Source: Oscillospiraceae bacterium (GTDB lineage Bacteria; Bacillota; Clostridia; Oscillospirales; Ruminococcaceae). From it: a stretch of 7,694 nucleotides of DNA. The translations under genes were made by a program, and so were the position numbers. The notes beneath the pieces were generated by a model. That model saw only the letters and a list, made by a program, of their open reading frames with translations. It was not told where the DNA came from and did not search any database. The DNA is taken from NCBI GenBank assembly GCA_029068025.1, contig JAIEDJ010000063.1, positions 1 through 7,694 on the forward strand, given 5' to 3'. Shown in pieces: positions 1 to 5,844 of the stretch (position 1 is the stretch's first letter; each line of letters opens with the position of its first letter).

Positions 1-335
1 CGAGGATTGAGATCCTTATTCGTATGCGCCATCTGAAACTCATACTCAAAGTCCGACGTTGCCCGCAGCCCCTTTACGATAACGTCGATCTCCGGACGCT
101 TTTCAAAATAATCCGCCAACAGCCCATCAAAGCTGTCGATCTCTATGTTATGAATAGACCCCGCCGCCTTTGAAAGCAGCTCCACACGCTCCGGAATTGA
201 AAAGCTGTAGGTTTTCAGCGGGTTTATCAGTACGACCACGACCAGCTTGTCAAACATGGTGGTAGCGCGCTTGATAATATCCAGATGCCCGTTTGTAACG
301 GGATCGAAACTACCCGGATAAATAGCAGTCTTCAT
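1..335 (-). CDS. coaD: Phosphopantetheine adenylyltransferase CoaD (partial, C-terminus outside window)
   Basis: CoaD transfers AMP from ATP to 4'-phosphopantetheine, giving dephospho-CoA in the penultimate step of cytoplasmic coenzyme A synthesis. The 111 visible residues begin MKTAIYPGSFDPVTNGH. This holds the nucleotidyltransferase signature: GSFDP at 8-12 and the (T/H)xGH motif as TNGH at 14-17. Lys41 in NPLK fits the conserved substrate-binding lysine. The block KGLRATSDFEYEFQMAH at 88-104 is the usual CoaD GLR region. Family members are about 160 residues, so roughly 50 are missing beyond base 1. The ATG at 335-333 is preceded by AAGGAG five bases upstream (346-341). The gene lies downstream of rsmD on the same strand, a common Clostridia/Bacilli order, but a structured repeat separates the two. 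Identification is very secure from motifs alone. Confidence 0.97.
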   Translation of the reverse strand, partial: MKTAIYPGSFDPVTNGHLDIIKRATTMFDKLVVVVLINPLKTYSFSIPERVELLSKAAGSIHNIEIDSFDGLLADYFEKRPEIDVIVKGLRATSDFEYEFQMAHTNKDLNP

Positions 336-340
336 GAACT

Positions 341-346
341 CTCCTT
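341..346 (-). promoter_or_regulatory. Ribosome binding site of coaD
   Basis: AAGGAG on the minus strand, five bases before the coaD ATG. It fixes the start and lies just outside the terminal repeat of the adjacent structured element, so the element ends immediately upstream of the translation signal. Confidence 0.8.
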
Positions 347-359
347 ATTTTATTTAAAA

Positions 360-571
360 GAATTTCAAATTTCTCAATTGGCGGCACGCTCCGCTCCAAA
401 TGCAGCGACAGCTTCTATCACAATTTGTTGATTGTGTTTAAAGCATCCTGCCCATTCGGTGCGTTGATCTTTGCCCCGCTGCATTTTCCGCTCCGCTTAG
501 CCGTCAATTGAGAACCGGTCGAAAAAATTTTTTTGTTATTTGTTAAAATTTTTTCGACCTATTTGAAATTC
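360..571 (-). repeat. Structured intergenic repeat, copy 1 (three-way-junction type)
   Basis: This fills most of the gap between rsmD and coaD. The ends form an 11-bp inverted repeat (GAATTTCAAAT / ATTTGAAATTC). Inside are two hairpins. One is an AT-rich 15-bp perfect stem, GGTCGAAAAAATTTT at 517-531 pairing with 545-559 around a 13-base loop. The other is closed by TTCTCAATTG / CAATTGAGAA and contains GCTCCGC-type arms. A second copy at 4938-5072 has the same parts in the same order and the same orientation relative to its downstream gene. Similarity appears to run beyond the inverted repeats, from AGATCAAC (594-587, minus sense) to CTTTTnAATAA next to the ribosome binding site. The overall fold is an outer stem with two arms. 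It could be a miniature mobile element or a conserved leader RNA; no protein is encoded convincingly. Confidence 0.85.
398..487. repeat. Nested inverted-repeat insert inside copy 1
   Basis: These bases have no counterpart in copy 2 and account for the length difference (212 versus 135 bp). The insert begins AAATGCAGCG (398-407) and ends with its perfect complement CGCTGCATTT (477-486). It contains a smaller hairpin, CACAAT at 419-424 with ATTGTG at 431-436. CCGCTCC occurs on both sides (391-397 and 488-494), which could be a target duplication. Copy 2 also has repeated GCTCCGC units here, so that duplication may be intrinsic. Confidence 0.6.
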
Positions 572-630
572 CTGCACCTTTACAATGTTGATCTTTGTTT
601 GGAAATTTCCTTTATAGCGTTGATCTTGCC

Positions 631-647
631 GTGATGACTTTCATCAC
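631..647 (-). other. Short perfect hairpin overlapping the rsmD stop codon
   Basis: GTGATGA / TCATCAC forms a 7-bp perfect stem with a 3-base loop. It includes the last bases of rsmD and its TGA (646-644). No T-run follows on the minus strand, so it does not look like an intrinsic terminator. It could protect the 3' end of the uvrC-rsmD message or mark an RNA processing point. Confidence 0.45.
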
Positions 648-1201
648 ATCGTCTCTTCACCCGGCTTGCGATAGATCGAAAGTGAGATATTGCCGTGCCG
701 CAGCAGCTTTACAAGCTCGAAACCGTTGTCCGCCTCGTGCGGCAGAACACAGCCGCTCTCATGCTCGCAGACGATAACCCCGCGCTCCGACATCCTCGGC
801 GTGAGGATCGGCAGAGCCTTCTGAATGATCTTGCGCTCATACGGCGGATCCAGCAGCGCTATGTCGAATTCGCATCGCGCCGATTTCAGAAACGCCGAAA
901 AAGGCATTGAGTGAACGTGCGCGGTCTCGGAAAAACCGCAGTGCTCTATATTCTGCTTCACCGCCTTGATCGACGGTGCGGCGTTGTCCACAAAATGACA
1001 CTCGGCGGCTCCGCGCGACAGCGCCTCTATACCGAGCTGACCGCTCCCCGCGAACAGATCCAGCACCACCGCTCCGGGTATCTCGAACTGTATCGCGCTG
1101 AATATCGCTTCCTTGACGCGGTCGGTCGTCGGTCTGACCAGATCCGCGCCCTCGACGGTAACAAGCTTGCGCCCCCGCGCAGTTCCCGTGATAACTCTCA
1201 T
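644..1201 (-). CDS. rsmD: 16S rRNA (guanine966-N2)-methyltransferase RsmD
   Basis: RsmD methylates N2 of G966 in 16S rRNA during 30S subunit assembly, using S-adenosylmethionine. The 185-residue product has the family's usual length. It begins MRVITGTARGRKL and carries RPTTDRVKEAIF at 23-34, typical of RsmD. The SAM-binding loop LDLFAGSGQLG is at 47-57. The N6/N2-methylase catalytic motif DPPY is at 118-121. The ATG (1201-1199) directly follows the uvrC TAG with no spacer, and its ribosome binding site AGGAAAGG (1215-1208) lies within the uvrC coding end. Translation is therefore probably coupled to uvrC. The conserved neighbour coaD lies downstream, displaced by the structured repeat. Identification is secure. 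Confidence 0.96.
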   Translation of the reverse strand: MRVITGTARGRKLVTVEGADLVRPTTDRVKEAIFSAIQFEIPGAVVLDLFAGSGQLGIEALSRGAAECHFVDNAAPSIKAVKQNIEHCGFSETAHVHSMPFSAFLKSARCEFDIALLDPPYERKIIQKALPILTPRMSERGVIVCEHESGCVLPHEADNGFELVKLLRHGNISLSIYRKPGEETM

Positions 1202-3022
1202 CTAAAACCTTTCCTGTATAAACTCATAAAGCTCGCGCGCCTTTTCCTCGCCTATTTTCGCGGCGGCCTGAAGCTCCCCGGGAGAAGCCTCCTTCATCGC
1301 GCTCTTTGTCTTGAACGCCTTGAGCAGCGCCCTCGCCTTCGCCTCGCCTATTCCTTTGACCTCGCAAAGCTCCATAGAATACGTTTTCTGTTTGTGCTTG
1401 ACGCGCTGAAAAGTGATCGAATAGCGGTGAACCTCGTCCTGAATATTGGTAAGCAGTGCAAACAGCGCACGGTTGGACTTGATCTCGATCTCCCCCCCCG
1501 CCCTCGCGATAGCGCGGGTGCGGTGCTTGCTGTCCTTTACCAGACCGAACAGCGGAATATCTATCTTAAGCTCGTCAAGAACCTCCGCAACCGCCGAGAT
1601 ATGTCCCTGACCACCGTCCAGCAGTATCAGATCGGGCAGCGGACAAAACGCTTCGTCATTTTCGAGATACCGAGTGAGCCGCCGCCGCAGGACTTCCTGC
1701 ATACAAGCATAGTCGTTCTGACCCTCAACAGTCTTTATGGTAAACTTCCTGTACCCCGGCTTGAACGGCCGCCCGTTGCGGTATACGATCATACCGCCGA
1801 CCATTCCTGTCTCGCCGAAATTTGAAATATCATAGCTTTCAATGATATTCGGGACCTTCTCCAGTCCCAGCATAGTTTTCAGATCCTCCAGCGCGGAGAT
1901 CTCCTTAGCGGTGCGCCCGACCCTGAGAGCCAGATACTCGCCCGCGTTTTTCTTCGCAAGCATGATCTGCGCCATTCCCTCGCCCCTGTGCGGAACGACG
2001 AACTTCACCGCGTGACCGGTCTGTTCGCGAAGCAGCTGAGCAAGCAGTTCCATATCGTCAAATTCCTCGTCGACGTATATTTCCTTGGGAACGTCCTCGC
2101 CGCCGGAGTAGTAATTCAGCAGAAAATCGCGCCGCATAGCGCCGTCCTCGTATTCCTCGCCGAGGAAGAAATTCTGCTTGTCAATAAGCCGTCCGCCCCT
2201 GTATTTGATGACCGCGACGCTTGCCATACCGACGTTCTGCGCCGCGCCGACTATATCATATTCCTGCTTGTAGTCAAGGATCTTCTGCTGCGCCGTAAGC
2301 CGTGTTATCGCTGAGATCCTGTCGCGCAGCCGCGCGGCTCTCTCGAAATCCAGCTCCTCCGCCGCCTGCTCCATCTGTTCGGTAAGCTCGGCAACGGTGG
2401 TCTTGCTGCCGCTTTCAAGATAGTCTATCGCCTCGGCGATGATCTTCTTGTACTCCTCCGATGATATATTCCCCTCGCATACGCCCATGCAGCGCTTTAT
2501 ATGGCGGTTAAGACAGGGACGCTCCTTGTTGAAATCACGCGGGAACTTCTTTTTGCAGGTGGGGAGCATAAAGATAGTGTTTGCCTCCTCGACCGTCTGC
2601 TTTACGGTGAAACCGCTTGTAAACGGACCTATATAATCCGCGTTCTTGTCATTGGTATTGAGCGAATAGGTTATGCGCGGAAAATCCTCGCGTGAAATTT
2701 TAATGTAATTATAGCCCTTGTCGTCCTTAAGCAGGATATTGTACTTAGGCTGATGCAGCTTGATAAGGCTGCATTCAAGGACAAGCGCGTCCAGTTCGCT
2801 TCTTGTGACAATAAAGTCGAAATCGCGGATATTATCCACCAGCCTGAGGGTCTTGGCGGTATGCTGAGAATTGGATCTGAAGTAGGACGTGACGCGGTTT
2901 TTCAGCGCCTTAGCCTTACCGACATAGATAATATCGCCGCCGGAATTTTTCATCAGATACACACCCGGCTCCTGCGGCAGGCGGTTAGCCTTTTCCCGCA
3001 GAAAGGGAAGCTTTTCGTTCAC
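1202..3022 (-). CDS. uvrC: Excinuclease ABC subunit C, UvrC
   Basis: UvrC is the nuclease of nucleotide excision repair. Recruited to the UvrB-DNA complex, it cuts on both sides of the lesion. The 606 residues are full length. The N-terminal GIY-YIG nuclease spans about 16-95, with GVY at 20-22, IYVGK at 32-36, Arg43 and the likely metal-binding Glu83. Four cysteines at 156, 170, 178 and 182 match the cluster-binding cysteines reported for UvrC as a 4Fe-4S site. The UVR motif that contacts UvrB lies near 209-244. The RNase H-like 5' nuclease follows, with ESYDISN and LILLDGGQGH, and then tandem helix-hairpin-helix repeats (VKGIGEAKA, AKIGEEKA). The start is GTG at 3022-3020 with AAGGGGGAG seven bases upstream. 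It is first in the uvrC-rsmD unit. Confidence 0.98.
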   Translation of the reverse strand: MNEKLPFLREKANRLPQEPGVYLMKNSGGDIIYVGKAKALKNRVTSYFRSNSQHTAKTLRLVDNIRDFDFIVTRSELDALVLECSLIKLHQPKYNILLKDDKGYNYIKISREDFPRITYSLNTNDKNADYIGPFTSGFTVKQTVEEANTIFMLPTCKKKFPRDFNKERPCLNRHIKRCMGVCEGNISSEEYKKIIAEAIDYLESGSKTTVAELTEQMEQAAEELDFERAARLRDRISAITRLTAQQKILDYKQEYDIVGAAQNVGMASVAVIKYRGGRLIDKQNFFLGEEYEDGAMRRDFLLNYYSGGEDVPKEIYVDEEFDDMELLAQLLREQTGHAVKFVVPHRGEGMAQIMLAKKNAGEYLALRVGRTAKEISALEDLKTMLGLEKVPNIIESYDISNFGETGMVGGMIVYRNGRPFKPGYRKFTIKTVEGQNDYACMQEVLRRRLTRYLENDEAFCPLPDLILLDGGQGHISAVAEVLDELKIDIPLFGLVKDSKHRTRAIARAGGEIEIKSNRALFALLTNIQDEVHRYSITFQRVKHKQKTYSMELCEVKGIGEAKARALLKAFKTKSAMKEASPGELQAAAKIGEEKARELYEFIQERF

Positions 3023-3074
3023 AGACCACTCCCCCTTAACAAAAAATGCCCCTTAAACGAACGATACACATTAT

Positions 3075-3103
3075 ATTTTAGCACATTTCTTTGAAAAATG
3101 CAA
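3075..3103 (-). promoter_or_regulatory. Sigma-A-type promoter for uvrC-rsmD
   Basis: On the minus strand, TTGCAT (3103-3098) is separated by 17 bases from TAAAAT (3080-3075). The -10 box is preceded by TGC, giving an extended -10. This predicts a transcript starting about 45-50 bases before the uvrC GTG. An overlapping TATAAT a few bases downstream is an alternative -10, but its spacing to the -35 is too long (22). Confidence 0.65.
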
Positions 3104-3141
3104 TAGATTTTGTCGAATTTTTGTTTTTTAGGAAAATCCCC

Positions 3142-3170
3142 TTGAAAAACTACTATAAAAGTGATAGAAT
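3142..3170 (+). promoter_or_regulatory. Sigma-A-type promoter for the azlC operon
   Basis: TTGAAA at 3142-3147, a 17-base spacer and TAGAAT at 3165-3170, with TGA just before the -10 giving an extended -10. The predicted start of transcription, near 3177, puts the whole cloverleaf element 3207-3316 in the untranslated leader of azlC. It is back to back with the uvrC promoter. Confidence 0.75.
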
Positions 3171-3206
3171 ATAGTGTGGATAAATAATAATTTAGCAAGA
3201 TCTTAT

Positions 3207-3316
3207 AAAGTTAAAAACCGGGATTCCAAAGGGCGCGACGCCCTTGACCCAATTGGGGCTCCGCCCCAAACCCCGCTTAAGGGGCTAGCCCCTTAAGAAT
3301 CCCGGTTTTTAACTTT
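3207..3316. repeat. Cloverleaf-like multi-hairpin element in the azlC leader
   Basis: A perfect 20-bp outer inverted repeat (3207-3226 with 3297-3316, AAAGTTAAAAACCGGGATTC and its complement) encloses three perfect hairpins. Hairpin 1 is AAGGGCG 3229-3235 with CGCCCTT 3239-3245. Hairpin 2 is TTGGGGC 3253-3259 with GCCCCAA 3263-3269. Hairpin 3 is the 22-base palindrome 3276-3297 (CTTAAGGGGC mirrored around TA). Either strand would fold into a four-arm cloverleaf. The perfect arms suggest selection on structure or recent mobility. It lies between the predicted azlC promoter and start codon, so it may also affect expression. It shares no obvious sequence with the other structured repeat in this window. 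No open frame of note crosses it. Confidence 0.88.
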
Positions 3317-3356
3317 TAAATAGCCTTCAAAATTTAATTTTGATCAAGGACATAGA

Positions 3357-4073
3357 ATGAACGAGTTAAGATTTAAAGACGGCATAAAGGACGGGCTTCC
3401 CATTGCGCTCGGCTATTTGTCGGTATCATTTACATTCGGAATAACTGCCGTGAATATGGGGATCCCCGCTATCACAGCGGTGCTTATCTCGCTGACAAAC
3501 GTCACCAGCGCGGGACAAGTCGCGGGTATCGGAATAATCGCGGCGGGCGGCGGATACGCCGAAATGGCTATGGCTCAGCTTATCATCAACCTCCGCTACG
3601 CGCTGATGAGCCTTTCACTCTCACAAAAGCTGGACAGCCGCTACAACATCTGGCACAGATTATCGACCTCGTTCTGCGTTACCGACGAGGTGTTCGCTGT
3701 CGCGTCGGGCAAAAACGGCGAGATCCCAGCGCGTTATATGTACGGTCTTATACTGCTCCCGTACCTGTTCTGGTCAGGCGGCACGGCGGTAGGCGCGTTT
3801 GTCGGAAGCATACTTCCCGACGAAGTAAAATCCGCGCTCGGCATCGCGATCTACGGAATGTTCATCGCGATAATCATCCCGCCGTCGAAAAAATCACGCG
3901 GAGTGCTTTTCACGGTGATAACAGCCGCCGCGCTGAGCTGTCTGATCTGCTATGTACCGCTGTTCAGCGGCATTTCAAGCGGGATCTCCATTATAATCTG
4001 CACGGTGATTGCCGCCTCTCTCGGCGCACTGCTGTTCCCACGCGAGGTAAGGGAGGAGCCGGTCGATGAATAA
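3357..4073 (+). CDS. azlC: AzlC family branched-chain amino acid transporter, large subunit
   Basis: AzlC and AzlD form a membrane exporter for branched-chain amino acids and analogues (azaleucine resistance in Bacillus). The 238-residue product is the usual AzlC size. It is strongly hydrophobic, with several membrane helices, and shows family landmarks near the N-terminus: DGLPIALGYLSVSFTFG at about 12-28, LTNVTSAGQVAG at about 46-57 and the INLRYALMS block near 77-85. The ATG at 3357 has AAGGA six bases upstream (3346-3350). Its last 8 bases overlap azlD, as expected for a stoichiometric pair. The substrate is inferred from family membership; related AzlC proteins may export other amino acids. 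Leader control by the upstream cloverleaf is possible but unproven. Confidence 0.93.
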   Translation: MNELRFKDGIKDGLPIALGYLSVSFTFGITAVNMGIPAITAVLISLTNVTSAGQVAGIGIIAAGGGYAEMAMAQLIINLRYALMSLSLSQKLDSRYNIWHRLSTSFCVTDEVFAVASGKNGEIPARYMYGLILLPYLFWSGGTAVGAFVGSILPDEVKSALGIAIYGMFIAIIIPPSKKSRGVLFTVITAAALSCLICYVPLFSGISSGISIIICTVIAASLGALLFPREVREEPVDE

Positions 4074-4392
4074 TACCGTTTACCTCTTTTGGAGCGTCGC
4101 GGTGATGGCGTTGGTAACGTATCTGATACGTATGCTGCCCCTCGCCGCGTTCCGTAGAAAAATCAAATCAAAATTCGTGATGAACTTTCTCTATTACGTG
4201 CCGTATGCGGTGCTGTCGGCAATGACGATCCCGGCGGTATTCTACAGCTCAAACGGAATTATAAGCGCCATAGCGGGATTTGTTGTGGCAGCCGTGCTTG
4301 CGTTCTTTGAGAGAGGACTGCTGACCGTCGCGGTTTGCGCGTGCGGCAGCGTATTCGTCACCGAACTGATCATTCGCTTAACGGGAGGATAA
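4066..4392 (+). CDS. azlD: AzlD family branched-chain amino acid transporter, small subunit
   Basis: This is the small membrane partner of AzlC. The 108 residues match the family length and predict about four helices: around 5-22, 40-58, 65-83 and 88-105. The segment TYLIRMLPL at about 18-26 is characteristic of AzlD (LRxLPL-like), as is the FLYYVPYAVLSAM stretch near 41-53. The ATG at 4066 lies within the end of azlC, overlapping by 8 bases, and so implies coupled translation. The ribosome binding site is the AGGGAGGAG of the azlC tail. The stop codon (4390-4392) overlaps the region holding the next gene's ribosome binding site, tying the phosphodiesterase into the same message. Confidence 0.93.
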   Translation: MNNTVYLFWSVAVMALVTYLIRMLPLAAFRRKIKSKFVMNFLYYVPYAVLSAMTIPAVFYSSNGIISAIAGFVVAAVLAFFERGLLTVAVCACGSVFVTELIIRLTGG

Positions 4393-4394
4393 AT

Positions 4395-4907
4395 ATGAAA
4401 TTAATGTTTGCGTCCGATATACACGGCTCCGCGCTGTGGTGTGAAAAAATGCTTGACGCGTACCGGACGGAGGGCGCGGAAAAGCTCTGTCTGCTCGGCG
4501 ATATCCTCTATCACGGACCGCGCAACGATCTTCCCGAGGGACACGCGCCGAAAAAGGTCATAGCGCTGCTGAACGCCGTCAAGAACGAGCTGCTTTGCGT
4601 CCGCGGCAACTGCGATACCGAGGTGGATCAGATGGTGCTGGAGTTCCCCGTCCTCTCGGAAAGCGCGCTGATCTACGCGGACGGCACGGAGATATTCCTT
4701 TCGCACGGACATCATTTCAACCCCGACACGCTGCCGCCGCTGAAACCCGGCTCGGTGCTGATAAACGGTCACACCCACGTCCCCAAGGATATAACAGTGA
4801 ACGGCATACGCTGCCTGAATTGCGGATCGGTCGCATTGCCAAAGGAAGATTCCGCGCACAGCTATCTTATTTTTGAGAACGGAGATTTCACTTTTAAAAG
4901 TTTGTAA
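4395..4907 (+). CDS. yfcE: YfcE-type metallophosphodiesterase
   Basis: This is a calcineurin-like metallophosphoesterase of the YfcE/MJ0936 group. It hydrolyses phosphodiester bonds with two bound metal ions (Mn2+ in E. coli YfcE, on artificial substrates); the physiological substrate is unknown. The 170-residue product shows every metal-site motif: DIH with Asp8 and His10, GDILYHG from 35 with Asp36, GNCD at 71-74 with Asn72, HGHH from His103, and GHTH at 124-127. I choose the ATG at 4395 because GGGAGG (4383-4388) sits six bases upstream. An in-frame upstream start near 4335 lies inside azlD and lacks such a site. It begins 2 bases after the azlD stop, so it is co-transcribed with the exporter; any functional link is unknown. 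Confidence 0.93.
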   Translation: MKLMFASDIHGSALWCEKMLDAYRTEGAEKLCLLGDILYHGPRNDLPEGHAPKKVIALLNAVKNELLCVRGNCDTEVDQMVLEFPVLSESALIYADGTEIFLSHGHHFNPDTLPPLKPGSVLINGHTHVPKDITVNGIRCLNCGSVALPKEDSAHSYLIFENGDFTFKSL

Positions 4908-4937
4908 AAGCCGAGATCAACAAATTAATCGAGCAGT

Positions 4938-5072
4938 GAATTTCAAAAAGAGTCGAAAAAATTTTAAAAAATAACAAAAAAATTTTTTCGACCGGTTCTC
5001 AATTGGCTGCTAAGCGGAGCGGAGCGCGAAGCGCGGAGCAGAGCGTGCAGTCAATTGAGAATTTTGAAATTC
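4938..5072 (+). repeat. Structured intergenic repeat, copy 2 (three-way-junction type)
   Basis: This lies between the phosphodiesterase and the TtcA-like gene. The ends are GAATTTCAAA (4938-4947) and TTTGAAATTC (5063-5072). Arm 1 is a 14-bp perfect AT-rich stem, GTCGAAAAAATTTT at 4952-4965 with 4979-4992 and a 13-base loop. Arm 2 is TTCTCAATTGGCTGC 4996-5010 with 5047-5061 (14 of 15 pairs, the exception being a possible G-U pair). It is filled with GGAGCGGAGCG-type sequence and an inner GCGC-gaa-GCGC loop. Similarity to copy 1 continues outside the core: GAGATCAAC at 4913-4921 on the left, and CTTTTTAATAAGG up to the next gene's ribosome binding site on the right. Loop bases differ while stems are kept, as expected for a structured element. 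Confidence 0.87.
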
Positions 5073-5093
5073 TTTTTAATAAGGTAAAATAAT

Positions 5094-5816
5094 ATGCAGA
5101 AAATTCTGGGTTACATCCGCCGCGCCTGTCAGGAGTTCGACCTGATCGAGGACGGCGACAAAATAGCCGTCGGTGTATCCGGCGGCAAGGACAGCCTTGT
5201 GCTGCTCGCAGGACTGGCACATATGCGGCGGTTTTACGAGAAGAAGTACGAGATCGCTGCGGTCTCTCTCGATCCGCGCTTCGGCGGCGAGGACGGAGAC
5301 TATTCCCCTGTAGAGCGGCTCTGCAGAGAGCTTGACGTGGAGTTCAAGCTGATCCGCACCGACATTGCCGAGATAGTGTTCGATATCCGCAAGGAACCGA
5401 GCCCCTGCTCGCTCTGCGCGAAAATGCGGCGCGGCGCGCTTCACGACGCGGCAAAGTCGCTGGGCTGCAATAAACTCGCGCTCGGGCACAACAACGACGA
5501 CGCGATAGAAACATTTATGATGAACCTTCTCCACGAAGGGCGCATCGGCTGCTTCGCGCCGATATCGTATCTGTCACGGAAGGATATTACAGTTATAAGA
5601 CCGCTTGTTTTCGCGCCTGAGCATATTGTTGCATCCTGCGCGAGAAGAAACAGCTTCGAGATAATAAAATCCAAATGTCCAGCCGACAAGCACACCTCGC
5701 GGCAATCCGCGAAGGAACTGTTGGCGGCTCTGGAGCGCGAGGATAAAGGCACCAAACAGCGTATATTCGGAGCAATGCGAAAAGCGGGAATAGACCGCTG
5801 GGGATATAAAGAATGA
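5094..5816 (+). CDS. ttcA: TtcA-like tRNA 2-thiocytidine biosynthesis ATPase
   Basis: TtcA activates C32 of certain tRNAs by adenylation and replaces the oxygen with sulfur, using an iron-sulfur cluster. The 240-residue product has the PP-loop SGGKDS at 29-34 of the N-type ATP pyrophosphatases. It also has the paired cysteines CSLC (105 and 108), the GHNNDDAIET block at 131-140, and a third cysteine at 195 in KCPADKHTSR. Together these fit the three cluster ligands of the TtcA/TtuA group. It is shorter than E. coli TtcA (about 311 residues), as is common in Firmicutes homologues. The ATG has AAGG nine bases upstream (5081-5084). The structured repeat copy 2 ends nine bases before that site. 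TilS is less likely given the cysteine set; TtuA-like modification of another position cannot be excluded. Confidence 0.85.
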   Translation: MQKILGYIRRACQEFDLIEDGDKIAVGVSGGKDSLVLLAGLAHMRRFYEKKYEIAAVSLDPRFGGEDGDYSPVERLCRELDVEFKLIRTDIAEIVFDIRKEPSPCSLCAKMRRGALHDAAKSLGCNKLALGHNNDDAIETFMMNLLHEGRIGCFAPISYLSRKDITVIRPLVFAPEHIVASCARRNSFEIIKSKCPADKHTSRQSAKELLAALEREDKGTKQRIFGAMRKAGIDRWGYKE

Positions 5817-5844
5817 TACAAGCAAACTTTTGGGGAGAAAATTA

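Noticed and set aside
374..484. A 36-codon minus-strand frame (ATG at 484-482, TGA at 376-374) running through the nested insert of copy 1, with GGAG six bases upstream.
   Set aside because: It spans inverted-repeat structure, has no equivalent in copy 2, and its product is not recognisable. A chance frame in a non-coding element is more likely.
517..559. The AT-rich hairpins of the structured repeats (517-559 and 4952-4992) as ordinary intrinsic terminators.
   Set aside because: The stems are long and AT-rich with only a short GTCG base and are followed by GGTTCTC rather than a T-run. They also recur as one part of a larger element.
911..1825. A long plus-strand frame (304 codons) opposite rsmD and uvrC.
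   Set aside because: It lies antisense to two clear housekeeping genes and its product is Arg/Leu-rich without any motif, as expected of a shadow frame.
3104..3140. Possible third copy of the structured repeat, from the GTCGAATTTTTG stretch in the uvrC-azlC gap.
   Set aside because: The match is limited to a few AT-rich bases and has neither the terminal repeats nor the CAATTGAG arms.
3177..3356. A T-box or other known amino-acid riboswitch in the azlC leader.
   Set aside because: No T-box core sequence or recognisable aptamer is visible. The leader is mostly the cloverleaf of perfect inverted repeats.
4335..4394. An upstream in-frame start for the phosphodiesterase that would add 20 residues.
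   Set aside because: It lies wholly inside azlD, lacks a ribosome binding site, and adds an Arg-rich stretch before the conserved MKLMFASDIHG start, which has a strong GGGAGG ahead of it.
5055..5082. A possible promoter at the gene-proximal end of copy 2 (TTGAGA, 16 bases, TAATAA) for the ttcA-like gene.
   Set aside because: Transcription would begin within a few bases of the ATG and lose the AAGG ribosome binding site. The TTGAGA is explained by the CAATTGAGA stem of the element.
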